A DNA stretch of 64,000 nt. Source: Anomaloglossus baeobatrachus (Eukaryota > Chordata > Amphibia > Anura > Aromobatidae). Both the position numbers and the translations under genes were made by a program. The stretch lies in contig NC_134357.1 of the NCBI RefSeq assembly GCF_048569485.1, forward strand, positions 474,232,187 to 474,296,186, in the 5' to 3' direction. Shown piece after piece: positions 38,401 through 46,954 of the stretch; the first letter of the stretch is position 1; each line of letters opens with the position of its first letter. The notes beneath the pieces were generated by a model that was given only the letters and a program-made list of their open reading frames with translations, was not told the DNA's origin and ran no database searches.

Positions 38401-41400
38401 AGATGAACAGAGCTGGGATCAGGAAAGACTTTGCTACCTACCCCGGTGTCATCCTGGGGACGGATAAGAATGGCGTATTTTTGAATGTGCTTGATGCAAA
38501 TCTAGCTGTGAAGTGTACAACTGGGGCACAACTGCTGCCACTGAAGGGGTGGGTGTGTGTGGGGCCCAATTTTTGGAAAAAAGGGAGACTCCGCTTGGAG
38601 TAACCCTTGCTTACATTGTTTTTAAAAGAAGCCAAGATGAACAGAGCTGGGATCAGGAAAGACTTTGCTACCTACCCCGGTGTCATCCTGGGGACGGATA
38701 AGAATGGCGTATTTTTGAATGTGCTTGATGCAAATCTAGCTGTGAAGTGTACAACTGGGGCACAACTGCTGCCACTGAAGGGGTGGGTGTGTGTGGGGCC
38801 CAATTTTTGGAAAAAAGGGAGACTCCGCTTGGAGTAACCCTTGCTTGCTGTGTTTTTAAAAGAAGCCAAGATGAACAGAGCTGGGATCAGGAAAGACTTT
38901 GCTACCTACCCCGGTGTCATCCTGGGGACGGATAAGAATGGCGTATTTTTGAATGTGCTTGATGCAAATCTAGCTGTGAAGTGTACAACTGGGGCACAAC
39001 TGCTGCCACTGAAGGGGTGGGTGTGTGTGGGGCCCAATTTTTGGAAAAAAGGGAGACTCCGCTTGGAGTAACCCTTGCTTACATTGTTTTTAAAAGAAGC
39101 CAAGATGAACAGAGCTGGGATCAGGAAAGACTTTGCTACCTACCCCGGTGTCATCCTGGGGACGGATAAGAATGGCGTATTTTTGAATGTGCTTGATGCA
39201 AATCTAGCTGTGAAGTGTACAACTGGGGCACAACTGCTGCCACTGAAGGGGTGGGTGTGTGTGGGGCCCAATTTTTGGAAAAAAGGGAGACTCCGCTTGG
39301 AGTAACCCTTGCTTACATTGTTTTTAAAAGAAGCCAAGATGAACAAGTCATGGGTCAGCAAAGACTTTATCTACCTACCCCGGTGTCATGCTGGGGACGG
39401 TTAATTATGGCGTATTTTTGAATGTGCTTGATGCAAATCAAAACATCCTGTTTGCAACTAGGGCCCAAGTGCTGCCACTGATGGGGTGGGTGTCTGTGTG
39501 GCCCAATTTTTGGAAAAAAGGGAGACTCCGCTTGGAGTAACCCTTGCTTGCTGTGTTTTTTAAAAGAAGCCAAGATGAACAGAGCTGGGATCAGGAAAGA
39601 CTTTGCTACCTACCCCGGTGTCATCCTGGGGACGGATAAGAATGGCGTATTTTTGAATGTGCTTGATGCAAATCTAGCTGTGAAGTGTACAACTGGGGCA
39701 CAACTGCTGCCACTGAAGGGGTGGGTGTGTGTAGGGCCCAATTTTTGGAAAAAAGGGAGACTCCGCTTGGAGTAACCCTTGCTTGCTGTGTTTTTAAAAG
39801 AAGCCAAGATGAACAGAGCTGGGATCAGGAAAGACTTTGCTACCTACCCCGGTGTCATCCTGGGGACGGATAAGAATGGCGTATTTTTGAATGTGCTTGA
39901 TGCAAATCTAGCTGTGAAGTGTACAACTGGGGCACAACTGCTGCCACTGAAGGGGTGGGTGTGTGTGGGGCCCAATTTTTGGAAAAAAGGGAGACTCCGC
40001 TTGGAGTAACCCTTGCTTGCTGTGTTTTTAAAAGAAGCCAAGATGAACAGAGCTGGGATCAGGAAAGACTTTGCTACCTACCCCGGTGTCATCCTGGGGA
40101 CGGATAAGAATGGCGTATTTTTGAATGTGCTTGATGCAAATCTAGCTGTGAAGTGTACAACTGGGGCACAACTGCTGCCACTGAAGGGGTGGGTGTGTGT
40201 GGGGCCCAATTTTTGGAAAAAAGGGAGACTCCGCTTGGAGTAACCCTTGCTTACATTGTTTTTAAAAGAAGCCAAGATGAACAGAGCTGGGATCAGGAAA
40301 GACTTTGCTACCTACCCCGGTGTCATCCTGGGGACGGATAAGAATGGCGTATTTTTGAATGTGCTTGATGCAAATGTATCTGTGAAGTGTACAACTGGGG
40401 CACAACTGCTGCCACTGAAGGGGTGGGTGTGTGTGGGGCCCAATTTTTGGAAAAAAGGGAGACTCCGCTTGGAGTAACCCTTGCTTACATTGTTTTTAAA
40501 AGAAGCCAAGATGAACAGAGCTGGGATCAGGAAAGACTTTGCTACCTACCCCGGTGTCATCCTGGGGACAGATAAGAATGGCGTATTTTTGAATGTGCTT
40601 GATGCAAATCTAGCTGTGAAGTGTACAACTGGGGCACAACTGCTGCCACTGAAGGGGTGGGTGTGTGTGGGGCCCAATTTTTGGAAAAAAAGGGAGACTC
40701 CGCTTGGAGTAACCCTTGCTTACATTGTTTTTAAAAGAAGCCAAGATGAACAAGTCATGGGTCAGCAAAGACTTTATCTACCTACCCCGGTGTCATGCTG
40801 GGGACGGTTAATTATGGCGTATTTTTGAATGTGCTTGATGCAAATCAAAACATCCTGTTTGCAACTAGGGCCCAAGTGCTGCCACTGATGGGGTGGGTGT
40901 CTGTGTGGCCCAATTTTTGGAAAAAAGGGAGACTCCGCTTGGAGTAACCCTTGCTTGCTGTGTTTTTAAAAGAAGCCAAGATGAACAGAGCTGGGATCAG
41001 GAAAGACTTTGCTACCTACCCCGGTGTCATCCTGGGGACGGATAAGAATGGCGTATTTTTGAATGTGCTTGATGCAAATGTAGCTGTGAAGTCTACAACT
41101 GGGGCACAACTGCTGCCACTGAAGGGGTGGGTGTCAGTGTGGCCCAATTTTTGGAAAAAAGGGAGACTTCGCTTGGAGTAACCCTTGCTTGCTGTGTTTT
41201 TAAAAGAAGCCAAGATGAACAGAGCTGGGATCAGGAAAGACTTTGCTACCTACCCCGGTGTCATCCTGGGGACGGATAAGAATGGCGTATTTTTGAATGT
41301 GCTTGATGCAAATCTAGCTGTGAAGTGTACAACTGGGGCACAACTGCTGCCACTGAAGGGGTGGGTGTGTGTGGGGCCCAATTTTTGGAAAAAAGGGAGA

Positions 41401-41846
41401 CTCCGCTTGGAGTAACCCTTGCTTGCTGTGTTTTTAAAAGAAGCCAAGATGAACAGAGCTGGGATCAGGAAAGACTTTGCTACCTACCCCGGTGTCATCC
41501 TGGGGACGGATAAGAATGGCGTATTTTTGAATGTGCTTGATGCAAATCTAGCTGTGAAGTGTACAACTGGGGCACAACTGCTGCCACTGAAGGGGTGGGT
41601 GTGTGTGGGGCCCAATTTTTGGAAAAAAGGGAGACTCCGCTTGGAGTAACCCTTGCTTACATTGTTTTTAAAAGAAGCCAAGATGAACAGAGCAGGGATC
41701 AGGAAAGACTTTGCTACCTACCCCGGTGTCATCCTGGGGACGGATAAGAATGGCGTATTTTTGAATGTGCTTGATGCAAATCTAGCTGTGAAGTGTACAA
41801 CTGGGGCACAACTGCTGCCACTGAAGGGGTGGGTGTCAGTGTGGCC
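35429..41846 (+). repeat. 234-bp tandem array derived from the transposase 3' end (~27 copies)
   Basis: A unit of 234 bp (occasionally 235-239) repeats from just after the transposase stop to 41846. Each unit contains AAGATGAACAGAGCTGGGATC ... CCCCGGTGTCATCCTGGGGA, the counterpart of the last transposase codons (AAAATGAACAAGTCATGGATC... CCTGTGTCATCCTGGGGAGAG at 35370-35424), plus 3' UTR sequence TTGAATGTGCTTGATGCAAAT. Three units (near 36760, 39340 and 40740) keep the ancestral AACAAGTCATGG and AATCAAAACATCCTG and divide the array into blocks of 6, 11, 6 and about 4 units. Two leader types, CTTGCTGTG and CTTACATTG, mark subfamilies. Because 234 is a multiple of three, each unit also shows the same 76-codon open frame, but it has its own stop and no sign of being a gene. 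Confidence 0.93.
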
Positions 41847-42162
41847 TTGCGGTGTTTTACATGACTTTAGAAGGGCGTGCCATGCCTATATCTGTGTGTC
41901 CTTCTCTTTTTCCTTGTCCAGCTGTTTTGTTTTCGCATGAGTATATGTCCTTGTCACTTTCCCATGTGTTTGAGTTGTTTGTCACCTTTTGGACACCTTT
42001 GAGGGTGTTTTCTAGGTGTTTTTCTGTGTTTGTGATTGCCTGCCATTGTTTCCTATGCAGTTCGAGTTCGGTTCGTCGAACGTTCGACGAGCCGAACTCG
42101 AACGGGACCTCCGTTCGGCGAACCGGCCTCGAGCCGAACTGGGACCGGTTCGCTCATCTCTA
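41847..42162 (+). other. hAT right end with subterminal palindrome
   Basis: After the last 234-bp unit comes T-rich 3' sequence and then a near-perfect palindrome at about 42061-42102, centred on GTCGAACGTTCGAC, with one mismatch. It is followed by more CCGAAC/GTTCGG motifs and the terminal CGCTCATCTCTA. The motif cluster mirrors the TTCGA-rich left end and is a plausible transposase-binding region. Confidence 0.65.
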
Positions 42163-42600
42163 TTTACGACGTATGCTTCGAAATGAGGGAAGCATGTGAG
42201 GATGTTGAAGGAAAATGGAAGTTTGGATCTTTAACAAAAGGACTCAATCTAACACCTGGTTTTATGACTCACTACATGGACACACTTCACACCTCCACCA
42301 GAAGAACTTCAGAAGCGATCTGAACAGACCACTTCCAACTCATCTGCATTTCTAAGAAAAAACTTAATTTGATTTTCTTGGCTGATCTTTAGGAGGCATC
42401 ATCTTTCCCATCTCCTGTTGTAACCTTCATTTAAATGTTTTTTGGTCTCAGTAATTAATTTGTAATTTGCCTGAAGAAGGAGCCTTTGTGCTCTGAAAGC
42501 TTGCTAATATAATTTTTCTGGTTAACCTATAAAGGTATCACTCCTAAAATACTTTTGCCATTCTTGGGACATAGCATTTCAATTGATTTTTCTGGCTAAC
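42163..42600 (+). mobile_element. Unassigned retroelement 3' tail
   Basis: About 440 bp between the hAT and the LINE ORF1 piece. The segment 42465-42600 (GCCTGAAGAAGGAGCC, GAAAGCTTGCTAATAT, GGTTAACCTATAAAGG, GGGACATAGCATTTC) looks like a widespread vertebrate interspersed-repeat tail that I recognise in style but cannot name. No coding sequence is supported. Confidence 0.35.
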
Positions 42601-43430
42601 ATGGGACCACAATATTACCCTGTATTGCACATTGGAACAAAGGACTTGGATGATGTGACTATGATTCCTCCTTTTACTCGGAATGTGAAAGTTGTTGTAG
42701 TTTGAATGGCATCTCAAAAAGGGCAGTGGAGGATATAAGGACCCTTTTGTTTACGCATTGCGATAATGTGGCCATAAAAGGTAAGATTATGAATAAATAT
42801 GACTTTTGGACGGGAAAATTGAAGTTTTTGGCGACTTTCCAAGAAAGAGGCGGGCAGATGGTCTTACCAGAAACGAAAATTTAAATTGGAGGTATATCTG
42901 GAAGTGTCTTTTTTAACGGTATGGAAGAGGTATGGAAGAGGTATGGAAGAGCTGTGTAGGAGGTGTCAGCAGCATGGCCATCAGGCTGCAGGTTGTACAA
43001 TAACTGTATGCAGAAATTGGCAGGAAGACGGTCATGTGGCTAATGATTGTCCAGAAGACAAAACGCGTAATTTGTGCCTGGAGAAAGGACATATATTTAA
43101 GGATTGTCCTTTAAGATGGAGAAAACAGTAGGAAAAGAAGTCACAATCAGTAGAGAAAGTCGAAGTGTTGGATGAAACAAAGACTGTGACGGTTCAACAA
43201 GACTTTTCTGAAATCATAAGTAAGAAAATCGGCGGAACCAGGGAAGCTAAAGACGATGAAAGTTAATGTAGAGAAAAATATCCGGAGTCGTTCCAAGTGA
43301 TTTTGTGAGATGTTGTGAGATGTACAAGATCCCAGTGGAAGTTGTGATACAAGAGCTGGAGTTGTTTTCAGAAAAGGGATTGGTTTGGATATCGGTCAGT
43401 GTACTGATTAGTGCCCGGTGTTCTTTTTTC
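42600..43430 (+). pseudogene. Keno-like LINE copy 1, ORF1 piece with zinc knuckles
   Basis: Reading contains FWTGKLKFLATFQERGG (about 42800), which matches the WTGK region of copy 2 (about 48770), then VFFNGMEEVWKRYGR and a set of CCHC knuckles: CRRCQQHGHQAAGC (about 42957-43000), a degenerate second VCRNWQEDGHVANDC, and LCLEKGHIFKDC (about 43075-43110). This is the RNA-binding ORF1 arrangement of Tx1-clade LINEs. Frame breaks and stops are present. It lacks the N-terminal half, which would lie before the hAT insertion. The endonuclease and RT are replaced by a Penelope-like element and MITEs up to 46.43 kb. Confidence 0.65.
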
Positions 43431-43680
43431 TTGGATTCCTTTTGCGTTTGGATGGTCTGAATTTATCTCCGAGAGCACAGTCAGAGACCTGGATTTATTT
43501 TGAATACACTTATCCCTCAGACAGCTATAATGGATGCTTCTGAAGCAGAAGATAACAGCATAGGTGAGAGCGGCATATTTGCAGGGAGGAAGGATGCCGA
43601 CACTTTCTTTTCAGACTGTAATTTAAAAGCTGATATAGACATAATGAACACTAAGGGGTACTTCTCCCTTAGTAAATATA

Positions 43681-43736
43681 GGGTAAATATCGGGTAACTA
43701 AGCAAAGCGCTTTGCTTGGTTATCCGATATTTACCC
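43681..43736. repeat. 56-bp palindrome inside the MITE
   Basis: Two 28-bp arms meeting at AGCAAAGC|GCTTTGCT (centre 43708/43709), outer ends GGGTAAATATCGG and CCGATATTTACCC. Only one or two mismatches. It would form a long cruciform or hairpin. Confidence 0.85.
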
Positions 43737-43737
43737 T

Positions 43738-43889
43738 GGTTTCCAGCGTACACTGTTTAGCGCTGACTCCCTGCACACGTAGCCAGGGTACACATCGGGT
43801 AACTAAGCAAAGCGCTTTGCTTAGTATTTCGATGTGTACCCTGGCTACGTGTGCAGGGAGCCAGCGCTAAGCGGTGTATGCTGGTAACC
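43738..43889. repeat. ~150-bp palindrome inside the MITE
   Basis: Centre at about 43813/43814 in the same AAGCAAAGCGCTTTGCTT core. Arms of about 76 bp contain CTCCCTGCACACGTAGCC and its complement, and AGCGCTGACTCC against GGAGCCAGCGCT. A few mismatches in the outer third and a small asymmetry near the core. Read as RNA it would fold into a long hairpin. Confidence 0.85.
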
Positions 43890-44126
43890 AGGGTAAATAT
43901 CGGGTAACCAAGCACAGCACTTTGCTTAGTTACCCTTGTTACCAAGCGCAGAGTTGTGGCTGCTATCTGCCTGATTAACAGCTCACTAGTGATCATGTAG
44001 CGACGCACCAGCGATCATGACCAGGTAGTATTGTGGTCGGAATCGCTGGTACTTCGTTTAGTGAGAGGGTACCCTAAGAGCCTGGAATTTAAGATAACTA
44101 ATCTGGCTGAAAAGGAAATCAGTTTA

Positions 44127-44519
44127 GGCTAGGTTCGCACACTGCGTCTTTTTGACGCTGCGTTTTTGGCTGCTAAAAACGCACAAAAACGCACCTGCGT
44201 CGAAAAAAATCATCAAAAAACGCATGCGTTTTTGCCGCGATTTGGTGCGTTTTTGGCTGCGTTTTTGATCTCTGCATTTTGCTGCGTTTTTCAAATGCAT
44301 TGCATGGGCGGAAAACGCAGAAAAACGCAGGAAAGAACTGACATGTCCATTTTTTTTTTTAACTCAAAAACGCAGGTAAAAAAAACAGATGTGTGCGGAC
44401 AGCAAAAATGAAAACTCATAGACTTTGCTGGGGAAGCAAAGTCCTGCAGTTTTGAGGCCAAAAACGCACCCGAAAAACGCGCAAAAACGCTGTGAAAAAC
44501 GCACTGTGCGCACATAGCC
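44127..44519. mobile_element. Harbinger-type MITE with TTA target duplication
   Basis: Inverted ends GGCTAGGTTCGCACACTGCGT-like and, inward from the right, GGCTATGTGCGCACAGTGCG. It is flanked by TTA on both sides (44124-44126 and 44520-44522), the hallmark of PIF/Harbinger elements. The interior is made of many AAAAACGCA/TGCGTTTTT motifs in both orientations. It is inserted in the N-terminal part of the second Penelope-like element. A related piece lies at about 62.2-62.63 kb. Confidence 0.75.
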
Positions 44520-46434
44520 TTATTCTGGACCATACAATCTCTTAAATCCTACAAGGAATGTAATCGAGTCTTGAGGGTATTAAGGGTTCAAAAGAAAATT
44601 TCTACCAAAATGACCCCACATTTAAAGAACAATGGGAGTCAGTGCAGAACAAATGTTCACAGAAATTTATGGAGATAGTACTGCTCAAAAACGAACAAGA
44701 GTATGAACTAGTTAATAAGGAGCTAATACGGCTCAGAAAAGAATTGGAATCCAGACTCACTAGTGCTAATTGGTCTTTGTTTCTAGAATCTACATAAGAA
44801 ACTTATCCCGTTTCAAGAAGTTTCTAAAAAATGCAAAAAGGAGAAATTTATCCAGGATAAGAAAGATTACGAAACAAAGACAGTGTTTAATTGGAACAAA
44901 AATAGTGACCCCACAGTTCCTTATAGGAGAAATACATTCAGGAAGAAATTTCACAAGACCGGTAAAGGTAGTTTTCATAGCAATAAGAGCAAAAATACAG
45001 CTTGGACCACAGATTCGGATTCAAGTGGGGGAGATGAGCTCCCACCACCCCCCCCCAGAAAAGAAGGTTGAGCACTGATTTAAAAGAAAGGACTGAATTA
45101 ACTGGCCCTTTAGAAGAAAGACCAGAAGAGGACGAGGACGAGGCAGGCACAAGTCTACAATTAGCAAGCAAACGGAAAAAAGTTTCCTGGAGAGATTTAA
45201 TGCCCCTGAGAGACATAAAATATTTAATTTGGCCGGTATCCCATCTTTTGTACAAAATACTGGGGATTTAATAAAACATTTGGAGTCTTTTCAATGGCAA
45301 CCTGGTTTTCATTGGGCATCGCTCGACATAGAGAGCCTGTATACCAGGATACCGCAAGATCTGGGAGTAGAGATTGTAGTAGACATGATGAATAAATTGG
45401 GGGAAACGAAAATGGTTGTCGATTTTGTACAAAATGCCCTAACCTTCATATTAACGCATAACGCGTTTGGAAATACTTGGTACAGGCAACGAAGTGGAGT
45501 GGCCATGGGCACTCCAGTTGCGTGTACCTTGGCCAATATTTATTTAGCAGGTGTAGAAAATGAGCTGGTATACAGTATTGACAACCTGTTTATTAAACAT
45601 TAAATTGTTTCTGCGCTATGTGGACGATGTCCTCCTAATTTGGGACGGGTCAAAAAATGAATTTGAGGCGTTTGTTAACTATCTGAGCACATCTAATTAG
45701 CTCAACCTGTACTTTACTTCTGAATTCAATGCAGAGGCAAAAGAGTTTCTAGATGTAAAGCTATCAGTAAAAAGATAACGTAAATATGCGGGAGTTACAT
45801 AGAAAAATCTACGGCAGTTAATATGTTGCTCCATTTTGAGAGCACACATCCCTGGCATATAAAAGACTCTATCCCCTATAGTAAATTTACACGTTTATAC
45901 AGAACCACCAACGACCCAAATAGGTTACAAGATTTAATAGTGGATTTAAAAAAAACGGTTTAAAGAACGAGGGTGCCCCGAAAAAAATATAGAGCAGGCA
46001 CACGAAAAAGCTCAAATGAATTTTTCCAATGAGAATATCGTAAGAATGGAAAGTTTAATAAATTTGTGTTCTGCTTTAAATATGGTCCACTAGAGAATAC
46101 TATCCGATCAATTATCAACAGAAATTGGCATTTAATAGAGAAAGATGGGGATTTGACTGAATTGGCAAGACATAGACCAATAGTGACCTTAAAAAAAAGC
46201 AAAAATCTGAGTGATATTTTGGTTAAAAAAAGATATGTGCCATTTGGTTACACAAATATAGCCCAAAAGGGAAATACAGGTGTGGCAGTTGTTCATTTTG
46301 CAGGTTTCACTGCACAGATAGATCTCTAAAAATAGGGAACAACTGGCATATTACTAAACAACTGATCACCTGTAAAACTAAGATGGTGGCATGTCATTTT
46401 TTGCCCGTGCGGAATGTACTACATATATTGTTTT

Positions 46435-46802
46435 TGGTGTGTGTGTGTGAAGGAAGTTTTATAGAGTAGTAGGAACTTATACATGTACAAGAATGAGAGT
46501 TTTGATGTGGATGACTGTGTGAACATGATTCTGGTTAAGTTGTATTTTTACAATAAATGTGACAGTAAGAATGGGATGGATGCCGAGGGAACATGGAAGC
46601 TTCTGAAATGGAAGCAACTAATTATGTGATTGTGTTTTCTTTACTATATTGATGTTTTCTTGTTTTGGAATAATGTATTTTCATGTAATCTTTTTTGACT
46701 TAATAAAAAGAAACCATTTATGATTAGTTTAGATGGTAGCCAGATTCCTTATCCTATGGGTGAAATGGTTAAGGTTGACAGTTATCATAAATAAAAAAAA
46801 AA
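46435..46802 (+). mobile_element. Keno-like LINE copy 1, 3' end and A-rich tail
   Basis: Starts where the Penelope-like element stops and ends in AAATAAAAAAAAAAA directly before the U2 continuation at 46803. It contains a weakly coding stretch and then 3' UTR, with TTAATAAAAAGAAACC at about 46700. Position immediately before the U2 3' part, together with the 5' end after the U2 5' part at 26553, defines it as the 3' end of the inserted LINE. The link to the ORF1 piece at 42.6 kb is inferred from order and strand. Confidence 0.65.
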
Positions 46803-46926
46803 ATCTGCTCATCAGTTTAATATCTGATACGTCCCCTATCTGGGGACCAAATATAAGAAGAAGAGCTTACTCTGTCCACTTCACGCATTGACCTGGTATT
46901 CCAGTACCACCAGGACCGGTGCACCC
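46803..46926 (+). pseudogene. U2 snRNA 3' part, resuming after the LINE, lacking the Sm site
   Basis: Matches vertebrate U2 from ATCTG... onward: ATCAGTTTAATATCTGATAC, GTCCCCTATCTGGGGACC (stem-loop IIb), GAGCTTACTCTGTCCAC, ACGCATTGACCTGGTATT and the terminal GGTGCACCC. Compared with U2 from memory, roughly 30 nt between stem II and stem III are missing, including the AUUUUUGG Sm-binding site, and there are several substitutions. With the 37 nt at 26517 it would account for the rest of one U2 gene. Because the Sm site is gone it could not form a normal snRNP even without the LINE. Confidence 0.88.
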
Positions 46927-46939
46927 ATTTCTTAACCCA

Positions 46940-46954
46940 GTTTCCAAAAGCAGA
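46940..46954 (+). terminator. snRNA 3' box
   Basis: GTTTCCAAAAGCAGA lies 14 bp after the U2 end and fits the snRNA 3' box consensus GTTTN(0-3)AAARNNAGA, which the Integrator complex uses to form the 3' end. Its presence shows that the U2 piece is a genomic gene copy with native flank, not a reverse-transcribed pseudogene. Confidence 0.8.

Larger units (their letters stand above)
27969..42162 (+). mobile_element. Large hAT DNA transposon (~14.2 kb) with two internal satellites
   Basis: The ends are short inverted repeats: TAGAGTTGAGCG at the left and, read from the right end inward, TAGAGATGAGCG. Between them lie a leader, a 138-bp tandem array, a BED-finger hAT transposase relic, a 234-bp tandem array and a right end rich in TTCG motifs. 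hAT elements move by cut and paste and usually leave an 8-bp target duplication. The flanks here, CTGGTAAG and TTTACGAC, do not match, so one end may be altered. Autonomous hATs are usually a few kb, so about 9 kb of this element is satellite growth. It probably sits inside older repeat material that had split the Keno-like LINE. Confidence 0.8.
43655..44074. mobile_element. Palindrome-rich MITE
   Basis: About 420 bp with inverted ends GGGTACTTCTC and GAGAGGGTACCC, flanked by TAAG on both sides (CACTAAG before, TAAGAGC after). The interior is a chain of palindromes built on AAGCAAAGCGCTTTGCTT and GGTAAATATCGGGTAAC. No coding capacity. The termini resemble non-autonomous hAT-type elements common in frogs, but the short flanking repeat does not settle the superfamily. 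Confidence 0.7.
43480..46430 (+). mobile_element. Second, different Penelope-like element, interrupted by two MITEs
   Basis: The N-terminal part begins at about 43.5 kb and appears to be split by two MITEs (43655-44074 and 44127-44519): the reading before, between and after them is Lys/Glu-rich and of one style. KKEKFIQDKKDYETKTVFNW (about 44835-44890) is the usual basic region. The RT starts at about 45230 with LAGIPSFV, then WASLDIESLYTRIP (about 45316-45357), RSGVAMGTPVACTLANIYLA (about 45490-45550), the catalytic YVDDVLLIWDG (about 45617-45650) and FLDVKLS (about 45750). The linker (PIVTLKKSKNLSDILVKKRY, about 46175) and a Cys-rich area follow, and the element ends at the very start of a GIY-YIG domain (CPCGMYYIY, about 46400-46425). 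It is clearly diverged from the Penelope piece in the macrosatellite. Several breaks; inactive. Confidence 0.75.

Noticed and set aside
35564-41883. A family of 76-codon open frames (MLAVFLKEAKMNRAG...) repeated every 234 bp
   Set aside because: The frame exists because 234 is divisible by three. Each unit has its own stop, only the few residues matching the transposase end have an origin, and the units vary like satellite DNA.
27961-42170. 8-bp target duplication for the hAT element
   Set aside because: CTGGTAAG and TTTACGAC do not match, nor do shifts by one or two bases, so no duplication is claimed.
42465-42515. Hammerhead-ribozyme-like core (CTGAAGA ... GAAA with a GGAGC/GCTC stem)
   Set aside because: There is an extra base between CUGANGA and stem II, and I could not find a closing stem III with a cleavage site. 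The motif is also part of a common repeat tail, so chance or decay is more likely.
44166-44533. Overlapping open frames on both strands of the A/CGCA-rich element
   Set aside because: They lie entirely inside a non-coding MITE and result from its repeated AAAAACGCA words.
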